Below, piece after piece: positions 16,035 to 22,098 of a DNA stretch of 22,098 nucleotides. The notes under the pieces are model-generated. The model was given only the letters and a program-made list of their open reading frames with translations, was not told the DNA's origin and searched no databases. Position numbers and translations under genes: made by a program. Numbering within the stretch: the stretch's first letter is position 1; every line of letters begins with the position of its first letter. Source of the DNA: Lachnospiraceae bacterium (GTDB taxonomy: Bacteria > Bacillota > Clostridia > Lachnospirales > Lachnospiraceae); NCBI GenBank assembly GCA_009787745.1, contig WQST01000013.1, positions 2,651-24,748 on the forward strand, in the 5' to 3' direction.

Positions 16035-16073
16035 TATTAATTTCTCCTAACAAATTGAAATATATTTAAGAAG

Positions 16074-16997
16074 CTAATTCACAATATCCAGATCCCGTTC
16101 AAACACCGTTGCCAAATTAATACTTTCAAAAATAACTCCCGACTCCCCATTCAAATAAATCCGCACCCGATTAACATTCGGAATCTCCACCAGCGAATTA
16201 ACCAGCGAATAAACCACTGCCCCCGCACTAATCCCCTGAACCTGCTGGGCAAAATGCTCATCTAAATTCACATAACAAGTCCCATCCGTAGTCGTCACAC
16301 TCAAAACCCGCGTCCCTGCATTCACAGTCGCCCTAACCCCCTCATCCGAAAGCGGCCCCGCAATAACACTCTCAACAATCAACTTCTCAATCGCCACATT
16401 ACTGCTATAAACCATATCAGCCCGATTAACCGCTTTCAGCCTTTCCCCGCTCTCATCAGCAAAATAAAGGCGCAAATTCGTTCTTTCATAAGCATTAAAC
16501 TCATTCCCGACATTATCGATAAACATATCCCCATTCATCGAACCCACAATCGCGCCCGTTCCGTCGGTAAGCGGCTCACCGCGGATAGTCATCACCACAT
16601 TATCAACCCCATCCACCTGCGTCAAAGTCCGCACAATCGCCGCCCTCACCAATATTTCCGTGATGACCGACTGCTCGCTATACTGAACATTGAAATCCAA
16701 CGTGATCTGACCGCCTGAAAGCGAATAATCCAACAGTTTAAAACGATTACCCAAAGGCGTTTTATACTCAAGCTTCTCCGATAACGTCCCCAACATCGCA
16801 ATTAACTCATGCACTATCGCTTCGGTATCTTCACTGTCAGTTAGGTACTCACGCTCCAAAACACCCGTTTCATCATTATTGATATAATAAATCTGAAACA
16901 CATGCCGCGGCGCATCATTATTATTACCGCAAGCTATAGAGCTTAAGACCAAAATAATGATAATACTAATCAAATTTGTTTTACATAATCTTTTCAA
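16074..16997 (-). CDS. GerMN-domain lipoprotein
   Basis: An envelope lipoprotein of about 307 aa with two GerMN domains, the fold found in the spore protein GerM and in cell-envelope lipoproteins. The signal peptide ends LSSIAC (Cys23). Domain 1 is about 32-155 (FQIYYINNDETGVLEREY... ELIAMLGT... FNVQYSEQ); domain 2 is about 170-295 (LRLYFADESGERLKAV... IEKLIVESVIAGP... YVNLDEHFAQQ). The frame extends to a GTG at 17009, but that codon has no ribosome site. A TTG at 16997 has GGGAG five bases before it and starts a normal signal peptide, so I prefer it. It is downstream of a histidine kinase gene, an arrangement in which such lipoproteins may modulate the sensor; that is inference. A spore-specific role cannot be shown. 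Confidence 0.88.
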   Translation of the reverse strand: MKRLCKTNLISIIIILVLSSIACGNNNDAPRHVFQIYYINNDETGVLEREYLTDSEDTEAIVHELIAMLGTLSEKLEYKTPLGNRFKLLDYSLSGGQITLDFNVQYSEQSVITEILVRAAIVRTLTQVDGVDNVVMTIRGEPLTDGTGAIVGSMNGDMFIDNVGNEFNAYERTNLRLYFADESGERLKAVNRADMVYSSNVAIEKLIVESVIAGPLSDEGVRATVNAGTRVLSVTTTDGTCYVNLDEHFAQQVQGISAGAVVYSLVNSLVEIPNVNRVRIYLNGESGVIFESINLATVFERDLDIVN

Positions 16998-17031
16998 ACT
17001 AACTCCCACCCGATGAGATGCTCGACTCTTC

Positions 17032-17043
17032 CTGTCATTCTGA
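17032..17043. repeat. Short piece of the CTGTCATTCTGA repeat family
   Basis: CTGTCATTCTGA, in the 60-nt gap between the kinase and GerMN genes, equals the end of the right arm of the repeat at 11424-11453 (reverse complement). It is too short to be sure of common origin. Confidence 0.35.
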
Positions 17044-17057
17044 AAGACGACATTTTC

Positions 17058-18536
17058 TTACTTAATATAGTTAAGCGGAATCCTAACCGTAAATGTCGTA
17101 CCTTCGCCTTCATTACTAACGACCCCAATCGTTCCCATATGCAGTAAAACCGCACTCTTAGTAATCGCAAGACCTAGCCCCGTCCCGTTAATCTCACGGG
17201 AATGTGATTTATCAACACGGTAAAAACGCTCAAACACATGGTCAATAAACTCCTCAGGAATCCCGCTGCCCGTATCAATAACTTCAACGATAAAAACTTG
17301 GTGGTCGGCATTGACTGTAACAGTCACTAAACCATTTTTCTTATTGTACTTAATCGCATTTTCAATCAGATTAGTCAAAATTAAAGATATCTTTACTTCA
17401 TCAACATAAGCCGTGACCTCGCGCTTACTTTCAAGCACTAATTCCACATCATTCTTGCGCGCAATCGGACGAAGACGCTTTAAGATTATTTCTGTCAAAA
17501 CATTTATATCAACATTGCCAATATTAAGCACGGCGGCTGATTTATCCATTTTTACCAATGATAATAAATCATTGATAATCGTATCCTCACGATCGATTTC
17601 CGCCGCTATATCAACCAGAAATTCACGATAAAGATCCTCCGGAACATCACTTTGCGCAAGCAGCGAATCCGCCAGCACTTTCATAGAAGTGATTGGTGTT
17701 TTTAATTCGTGGGAGACATTTGAAACAAATTCATTACGAGAATCGTCGAGTACTTTCATCCTCCTTAAAAGCTCATTGAAAGCATCCAGAATATGTTCTG
17801 TTTCCGTATAATCGGTAACATTAATCGGCTCATCATCAAGCCCTTCCCTGACCTGACTAATCGCTTTCGTAACGCGGTCAAAAGGAATTACTAACAAATT
17901 AGACAAAATCAGCGCAATCGCAAGCAACAGGAAAAATAAAATCATTTCCACAATCGCCGATTTACGGGATAATATTTCGCGGGTTGTAATAATCGAATCA
18001 CTCGAAACACTGGTAAGAATTACACCATGATATATCTCTGTTCCTTCGGGCATCTCGTCCGTTGCATTTAATGTTCCAATCGTTTCGATGATCGGAGTGA
18101 CTATTTCAATATATTGATTATTGCGGTCATACGTTGAAAAACTTATTCCTTTAAGACCGCGGATAACTTGCGGGGAAATAACGGTTTTTCCTTCAATTAA
18201 ATAATATGTATCCTTAACGACTTGCAAAGCACCATTGATGACAAGAATCCGCCCGTCATAAAGATTCGAGATTTGATTAAGCTCGGCATTAACGATCTCT
18301 GACGAATTATCCAGAAGATAATTGTACTTAATCAAATGATCGGCAATAATATTTAATTGGTTTTGGACTTCAAAACGGCGAACATCGATACCCCTGTCCT
18401 CATAGCTTGAAACAATTGCGGAGCGCATAATAACACCGGGAATAAAACCGACCAGAAAAATAATGACAAACAGACGGGTGCGTAAGCTTCTTATCCATTT
18501 AAATCTTGAGAATATCTTATTAACTATATCCCTCAT
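17058..18536 (-). CDS. HAMP-type sensor histidine kinase (WalK/PhoR-like class)
   Basis: Membrane sensor of 492 aa, partner of the OmpR-type regulator just upstream. Order: membrane segment about 18-38; an extracellular region of about 155 residues; membrane segment 195-217; HAMP 218-265; HisKA with SHELKTPITSMKVL (phospho-His276); HATPase_c with LTNLIENAIKYNKK (N-box), DTGSGIPEEF (G1), FERFYRVDKSHSR and GTGLGLAITKS (G2). No PAS domain is seen. The start ATG 18536 lies 14 nt past the regulator stop. The frame continues to 18578, but that would overlap the regulator's end; the ribosome site at 18536 (GGGG) is weak, suggesting coupling to the regulator. Its signal is probably the cell envelope, given its GerMN neighbour. 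Confidence 0.92.
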   Translation of the reverse strand: MRDIVNKIFSRFKWIRSLRTRLFVIIFLVGFIPGVIMRSAIVSSYEDRGIDVRRFEVQNQLNIIADHLIKYNYLLDNSSEIVNAELNQISNLYDGRILVINGALQVVKDTYYLIEGKTVISPQVIRGLKGISFSTYDRNNQYIEIVTPIIETIGTLNATDEMPEGTEIYHGVILTSVSSDSIITTREILSRKSAIVEMILFFLLLAIALILSNLLVIPFDRVTKAISQVREGLDDEPINVTDYTETEHILDAFNELLRRMKVLDDSRNEFVSNVSHELKTPITSMKVLADSLLAQSDVPEDLYREFLVDIAAEIDREDTIINDLLSLVKMDKSAAVLNIGNVDINVLTEIILKRLRPIARKNDVELVLESKREVTAYVDEVKISLILTNLIENAIKYNKKNGLVTVTVNADHQVFIVEVIDTGSGIPEEFIDHVFERFYRVDKSHSREINGTGLGLAITKSAVLLHMGTIGVVSNEGEGTTFTVRIPLNYIK

Positions 18537-18550
18537 GACATAACCCCAAC

Positions 18551-19237
18551 TTAGGCGAAATAATAGCCGACACCCCATTTGGTTCTGACATAGCGAGGAT
18601 CACTAGGGTTTTCTTCGATTTTTTCCCGCAGACGGCGAACATGAACGTCAACTGTCCTAACATCGCCCGGATAATCAGAACCCCAGATCATTTTAAGTAA
18701 ATTTTCGCGGCTATATACTTTATTGGGATTAACCACTAAAAGCTCTAATACTTCAAATTCCTTGGCTGTTAAATTGATTTCTTTATCCTTTATGTAGGTG
18801 CGTCTGCTCTCGCAATCTAAGCGGATGTCACCATTTTCAAGGATTGTTGTTTGCTTTGCGCTTTTTTCTTTCGGAACCATGCGCCTCATGATAGCTTTCA
18901 GACGTGCTTTTACTTCCAGAATATTAAAGGGTTTGGTAATATAATCATCGGCTCCGTATTCTAAACCTAAGATTTTATCCATATCATCGCCTTTAGCTGT
19001 TAACATCACAATCGGGACGCCCGAAAAATCGCGAATCTGCTGGCAAACCTCGAAACCGTTTATCTTCGGAAGCATGATATCAAGTAAAATAGCATCATAT
19101 GTATGCTCTTTTGCCAGTTTTAGTGCTTCTTCACCATCATATGCGCAATCGACATCCATCCCGTCTTGTTCAAGACTAAAACGAATGCCCTTAACTATTA
19201 ACTTCTCGTCGTCAACAACCAAAACCCTCTTTGCCAC
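18551..19237 (-). CDS. OmpR/PhoB-family response regulator
   Basis: Cytoplasmic transcription regulator of 228 aa. Receiver domain 1-120 has acidic residues D9/D10, phospho-acceptor Asp53 (AILLDIMLPKING), Thr80 and Lys102 (YITKPF). Winged-helix domain about 130-228 has NLTAKEFEVLELLVVNPNKV, SRENLLKMIWG and DVRTVDVHVRRLREKIEENP ending TKWGVGYYF. The start is GTG 19237, six bases after AGGAG. It sits 24 nt after comEA and 14 nt before its kinase. It resembles WalR/ResD-type regulators, but which regulon it serves cannot be told. Confidence 0.94.
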   Translation of the reverse strand: MAKRVLVVDDEKLIVKGIRFSLEQDGMDVDCAYDGEEALKLAKEHTYDAILLDIMLPKINGFEVCQQIRDFSGVPIVMLTAKGDDMDKILGLEYGADDYITKPFNILEVKARLKAIMRRMVPKEKSAKQTTILENGDIRLDCESRRTYIKDKEINLTAKEFEVLELLVVNPNKVYSRENLLKMIWGSDYPGDVRTVDVHVRRLREKIEENPSDPRYVRTKWGVGYYFA

Positions 19238-19261
19238 TTAAAACTCCTTTTTACGCTATCT

Positions 19262-19870
19262 CTAAATACAAATCATATCTTTAATTTTATTAAACACTCC
19301 GTCTTTTATCCCTGTAATTTTCATGATATCTTCGACTTTTGTGAATTTTCCTTTTTCTTCGCGGTATTCAATAATGCTTTCCGCTTTCGCTTTCCCTATC
19401 CCCGGTAAGGTCATCAGAACATCAAGCCCGGCGGTATTTATATTGACCAACCGGGTCGTTTCACTGACTGTAGTATCTGTTTCCTCGCTTCCCCAAGACC
19501 TTTCTTGTCTTTGCTCGTCGGCTTCCGCAAGCGTCGGTATCCATATTTTACTGCCGTCTATGACTTTCATCGCAAGATTGACTGCATCAGTCGCCGCATC
19601 GTCAGTAAAACCGCCTGCGAGATTCAGAACCTCAAAAATTCGGCTGTCAGATGGTACCTCATAAACTCCCGGTTCCATAACCGCACCGCATATATGAATA
19701 AGACTAAAATTTTCTTCCGCTTGGATCTGTGTTTCCTGAACATCCGAAACCGCTAGAACATCAGAAACCGAGTCGTCAGCAATCAACTCAATATCATATT
19801 GCTTACCACATGCGGATAGATAAACACCAAAACATATCAGAATTATAATTATATTTAATTTTTTGTTCAT
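19262..19870 (-). CDS. comEA: ComEA-like DNA receptor, lipoprotein form
   Basis: Binds double-stranded DNA outside the cell and passes it to ComEC. Order: lipoprotein signal peptide with LSAC (Cys21), a linker, an SLBB domain about 57-112 (IHICGAVMEPGVYEVP... AGGFTDDAATDAVNLA... GSKIWIP), a Ser/Thr/Glu-rich linker, and helix-hairpin-helix DNA-binding region 140-202 (VNINTAGLDVLMTLPGIGKA, FTKVEDIMKITGIKDG). Length 202 aa is normal. The odd point is the anchor: classical ComEA has an N-terminal membrane helix, whereas here a lipobox is read. AAAGGA is about 5 nt before the ATG. It is the first gene of the run ending in comEC and has a good promoter. Confidence 0.9.
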   Translation of the reverse strand: MNKKLNIIIILICFGVYLSACGKQYDIELIADDSVSDVLAVSDVQETQIQAEENFSLIHICGAVMEPGVYEVPSDSRIFEVLNLAGGFTDDAATDAVNLAMKVIDGSKIWIPTLAEADEQRQERSWGSEETDTTVSETTRLVNINTAGLDVLMTLPGIGKAKAESIIEYREEKGKFTKVEDIMKITGIKDGVFNKIKDMICI

Positions 19871-19916
19871 TTTTCCTTTCTGCTAGGCAAAAAGGAAACA
19901 CCCTTATGTTCTTTAT

Positions 19917-19945
19917 ATTGTAAAGGAAAAAATCATATTTGACAA
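19917..19945 (-). promoter_or_regulatory. Promoter of the comEA - two-component - gerMN - comEC run
   Basis: On the minus strand TTGTCA, 17 nt, TACAAT, ending 46 nt before the comEA start. No competence (ComK-like) box was recognised beside it. Confidence 0.65.
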
Positions 19946-19978
19946 GTGGATTTTACAATATTGTTACGAAAGTTTTAC

Positions 19979-20410
19979 TCACTTAAATTTAAAAATAACC
20001 AAACCCGCTATCGAAACTGCGACGCCAATAATCTTGCGCCATTCAAAAGGTTGTTTTTCAACTCCCCAAAGCCCGAATAACTCTATCATGTATGCAACAC
20101 AGACTTGACACACAACAATAAGTAATACCGCACGGGCAGGACCGAGCATTTCCATGCTACGTATAACGGTAAATGTGATAAACGCGCCGATTGCCCCGCC
20201 CAGCAACATATATTTCGGTTCCACCTTCATAAGCGCTCCGAAAGATGAACGATCCGTCATAACCCACGCCCCCAAGCAAACGATTAAAGCTGTGAACTGG
20301 ACAAATGAACTGGCGACCCAAATACTCGAAGATTTAGTTACCTGTGTATTGAAAACACCCTGAATACTCATTAATGCGCCTGATATAAGGGCGATCAAAA
20401 AACCAAGCAT
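19979..20410 (-). CDS. Small DMT-superfamily membrane protein, YdcZ/DUF606 type
   Basis: A 143-residue integral membrane protein with about four to five helices, starting MLGFLIALISGALMSIQGVFNT and ending GVAVSIAGLVIFKFK. The N-terminal GALMSIQGVFNTQV and the central LLGGAIGAFITFTVIRSMEMLGPA match the pattern of the DUF606 family in the drug/metabolite transporter superfamily. The substrate is unknown. Members are half-length, so it may act as a dimer. GGAGG is seven bases before the ATG and overlaps one end of a perfect palindrome, so its translation or transcription may be under local control. Confidence 0.85.
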   Translation of the reverse strand: MLGFLIALISGALMSIQGVFNTQVTKSSSIWVASSFVQFTALIVCLGAWVMTDRSSFGALMKVEPKYMLLGGAIGAFITFTVIRSMEMLGPARAVLLIVVCQVCVAYMIELFGLWGVEKQPFEWRKIIGVAVSIAGLVIFKFK

Positions 20411-20421
20411 GGCAATACCTC

Positions 20422-20458
20422 CAATAATTTAATTATTGAAAGTATTACCAATTAATTG
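20422..20458. promoter_or_regulatory. Two palindromes upstream of the YdcZ-type gene
   Basis: CAATAATT-T-AATTATTG (20422-20438) touches the GGAGG ribosome site, and CAATTAATTG (20449-20458) lies 10 nt further upstream. Both could be repressor half-site pairs of a MarR/TetR-type regulator. The remaining 20459-20531 is AT-rich with nothing else clear. Confidence 0.4.
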
Positions 20459-20531
20459 AAAAAATATGCCGCTTTTACCGGTACATGCACAAATTAAATA
20501 TCGCAAAGCATTTGATAATTACGCACTTTCC

Positions 20532-21323
20532 TCAAGCATTTAAATTATTTGCGTCCTTTATCTGTTGCGCTAACGTAAAAATAAACTCCTTATTAGTAGG
20601 TTTACCTTTGGAATCACTGACAGCTGCTTTGTAAAATTGCTGCCTGATTTCGCCCAAACCAATACTCCAAGCTTTATTAATGACGGATTCGATAGCGCGG
20701 TTTATGCTACTGACAGACTTGTTATGCCTTCGGGCTATTAAAGGAAAAACATCTTTGTGGAGAACAATATCCGAACCATTATTTTCAATAACAATCAAAA
20801 TGGCTTCAATTACGTATTTCTTCCCAATTAAATTGTCTGTTAAACCTATATTACTGACAAGTACTTTTATCTCGTCTGCTAATGCTGTTTTTTCCATTTT
20901 AATCGATATAACATTGTCAATCCCTGACTGATAAATAGTAAGGATATGATTTAATACCATTTCAGGTGAATAATCAGGTTTTTTCTTATAGAAGTCAGCC
21001 CCTAAATTACGTGTTGCTTCTTTTATTATTGGCGAACGATTATTTGATGAAACAACTATATAAGGTTTATTAGGTAAATTAAGTTGTTTAAGCTTTTCAA
21101 GGAAAATCAAACCATCACCATCACTTTCACTTAATTCCAGTTCAAGGATGATGGCTTCAAAAGGAATTTGTTGTACTAACAATAACCCTTCTGCTTCACC
21201 ATCTGCTATTATGAGATCAAGAGGATAATCGGAAGCCATTATTTTTTGGCTACTTATGTAATCGTTAAATTCACACCGACATTGCTTATCGTCTTCTATT
21301 AGTAAAAATTGCATTTTCCGCAT
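20532..21323 (-). CDS. Spo0A-like response regulator with altered phospho-acceptor
   Basis: A 263-residue regulator with an N-terminal receiver domain (about 4-130) and a C-terminal Spo0A-type DNA-binding domain (about 145-258). In the latter, IARRHNKSVSSINRAIESVI aligns with the Spo0A recognition helix region, then AWSIG and SKGKPTNKEFIFTLAQQI match the Spo0A ending (AKPTNSEF). The receiver keeps the acidic cluster E10/D11/D12, Ser92/93 and the Lys113-115 region, but the expected Asp aligns with Glu61 (AIILELELSESDGDG), and the following Pro is Ser. The start ATG 21323 has GAGGTG just upstream and lies 22 nt after a perfect promoter; the frame's longer start at 21482 lies upstream of that promoter and is rejected. 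It is either the organism's divergent Spo0A or an extra paralogue. Confidence 0.85.
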   Translation of the reverse strand: MRKMQFLLIEDDKQCRCEFNDYISSQKIMASDYPLDLIIADGEAEGLLLVQQIPFEAIILELELSESDGDGLIFLEKLKQLNLPNKPYIVVSSNNRSPIIKEATRNLGADFYKKKPDYSPEMVLNHILTIYQSGIDNVISIKMEKTALADEIKVLVSNIGLTDNLIGKKYVIEAILIVIENNGSDIVLHKDVFPLIARRHNKSVSSINRAIESVINKAWSIGLGEIRQQFYKAAVSDSKGKPTNKEFIFTLAQQIKDANNLNA

Positions 21324-21344
21324 CAAGCACCTCACATTTAATAT

Positions 21345-21373
21345 ATTATAATGAGTGACTCGAAATATGTCAA
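21345..21373 (-). promoter_or_regulatory. Perfect consensus sigma-A promoter of the Spo0A-like gene
   Basis: TTGACA (21373-21368), 17 nt, TATAAT (21350-21345) on the minus strand, placing the transcript start about 15 nt before the ATG. This indicates strong vegetative transcription and fixes the start codon. Confidence 0.85.
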
Positions 21374-21600
21374 ATATAATATTTTTATAAGAACTTTGGA
21401 GTGCTTTGTTTTGTGAACTGCTATGTTTTTTTATAAGTAAACAGAAATATATACTGAAATACACATAATTACACTTAATCAAACAACAAAATTGAATAGA
21501 ATTTGATTTATTAAAAATGGTAAATTAGCATTGTTGTGTATTATGATAATTCGTGTCTTTTTTATATGCAAAAAATTACGTTCATATATATTACTTGTGA

Positions 21601-21637
21601 TGCTTTACGGGAATCAAGAAACTGATGGGGTAAAGCA
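21601..21637. promoter_or_regulatory. Inverted repeat upstream of the ABC gene, with a third half-site
   Basis: TGCTTTAC (21601-21608) and GTAAAGCA (21630-21637) are perfect 8-bp inverted arms 21 nt apart. CGCTTTAC recurs at 21645-21652. The spacing of the TTTAC/GTAAA sites could suit a dimeric regulator controlling the exporter. This is inference from symmetry only. Confidence 0.4.
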
Positions 21638-21754
21638 AATGTACCGCTTTACTACTCAAAGATTACATAATTTTTTTAGATACACTTAAGTCAGAGTTAT
21701 CATTTAATATAAGTTAGCAGTTGCATCAAAAATAAAATAAAGCGGAGTGATACT

Positions 21755-22098
21755 ATGAGTACAATCGTTGAAACGAAAGATTTATGCAAATATTACGGTA
21801 AGGAAAAAAACAAGGTTAAAGCTCTCCATAATGCCAATTTAACTATCCAAAAAGGTGAAATCACTGTTATCATCGGTAAATCAGGTTCCGGTAAAAGTAC
21901 CTTGCTACATATTCTCGGCGGTCTGGATAAGCCGACAAGCGGTAAAGTATTTATTGACGGCAAAAATATTTTTTCTTTAAATGATGAAAATCTAACCATT
22001 TTCCGCCGGCGGAAAATCGGTTTTGTTTTCCAAGCATATAACTTAATTTCTTCCCTGAACGTATGGGAAAATATTGTTCTGCCTGCGGGGCTTGACGG
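21755..22098 (+). CDS. ABC transporter ATPase, MacB/LolD/BceA type (3' end beyond window)
   Basis: The first 114 codons of an ATP-binding subunit. The N-terminus ETKDLCKYYGKEKNKVKAL is typical of the lipoprotein/antimicrobial-peptide exporter class. Walker A is IGKSGSGKST at about residues 41-50, HILGGLDKPTSG follows, and the Q-loop region is GFVFQAYNLISSLNVWENI. Signature and Walker B lie beyond the window. GGAG is about 8 nt before the ATG. A partner permease with a large extracellular domain would be expected next. Likely roles are peptide or antibiotic efflux or detoxification; substrate unknown. Confidence 0.92.
   Translation, partial: MSTIVETKDLCKYYGKEKNKVKALHNANLTIQKGEITVIIGKSGSGKSTLLHILGGLDKPTSGKVFIDGKNIFSLNDENLTIFRRRKIGFVFQAYNLISSLNVWENIVLPAGLD

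Larger units (their letters stand above)
21324..21754. other. Divergent intergenic region (431 nt)
   Basis: Between the leftward Spo0A-like gene and the rightward ABC gene. It holds the consensus promoter at 21345-21373 and the inverted repeat at 21601-21637. The rest is AT-rich. I see no convincing small gene, and no clear promoter for the ABC gene (TAATAT near 21707 lacks a good -35). Confidence 0.6.

Noticed and set aside
21324..21482. Upstream extension of the Spo0A-like frame
   Set aside because: It passes through a perfect -35/-10 promoter; the extra residues look like translated intergenic AT-rich DNA.

Overview
The window looks like chromosomal DNA of a Gram-positive anaerobe of the Clostridia (Bacillota). 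Reasons: AT-leaning sequence, GGAGG-type ribosome binding sites, consensus sigma-A promoters, lipoprotein signal peptides, a YesM/YesN-type two-component pair, GerMN-domain and ComEA/ComEC proteins, and a Spo0A-like regulator. I cannot name a genus. No tRNA, rRNA, CRISPR array, transposase or phage structural gene was seen.

Left part (1-5913): a carbohydrate ABC importer read leftwards (solute-binding lipoprotein, then two permeases; the second runs off the left edge). A histidine kinase and an AraC-type response regulator are read divergently to the right. A consensus promoter starts the kinase-regulator pair, and a stem-loop separates the binding-protein gene from the permeases. The pair probably controls the importer in response to a sugar.

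Middle part (5929-12121), the most unusual region: a leftward array made by tandem duplication. Each unit holds one or two genes for tiny secreted Cys/His-containing peptides (72-76 aa, core HYRPPGVRCYG) followed by a ~755-aa lipoprotein. The lipoprotein has a beta-rich, probably propeller, N-terminal half and a solute-binding-protein-like C-terminal half. An XRE-type regulator heads the array. A fragment of that regulator gene marks the join between units, and the duplication breakpoint can be read almost to the base. The two lipoproteins differ more in the binding half (about 82% identical by hand count) than in the N-terminal half (about 93%). I did not recognise this peptide plus lipoprotein arrangement as a described system.

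Next (12122-12950): one unrecognised small helical gene flanked by two diverged ~90-bp direct repeats, each carrying a perfect 11-bp-arm palindrome.

Right-centre (12950-19945): a leftward run from a good promoter: comEA (here a lipoprotein), OmpR-type response regulator, HAMP histidine kinase, GerMN lipoprotein, comEC, then a double-OB-fold SSB-like gene. DNA uptake genes therefore bracket an envelope-sensing two-component system.

Right end (19979-22098): a small YdcZ-type membrane protein, a Spo0A-like regulator whose phospho-acceptor Asp appears replaced by Glu, read from a perfect consensus promoter, and the start of a rightward MacB/BceA-type ABC transporter ATPase cut by the window edge.
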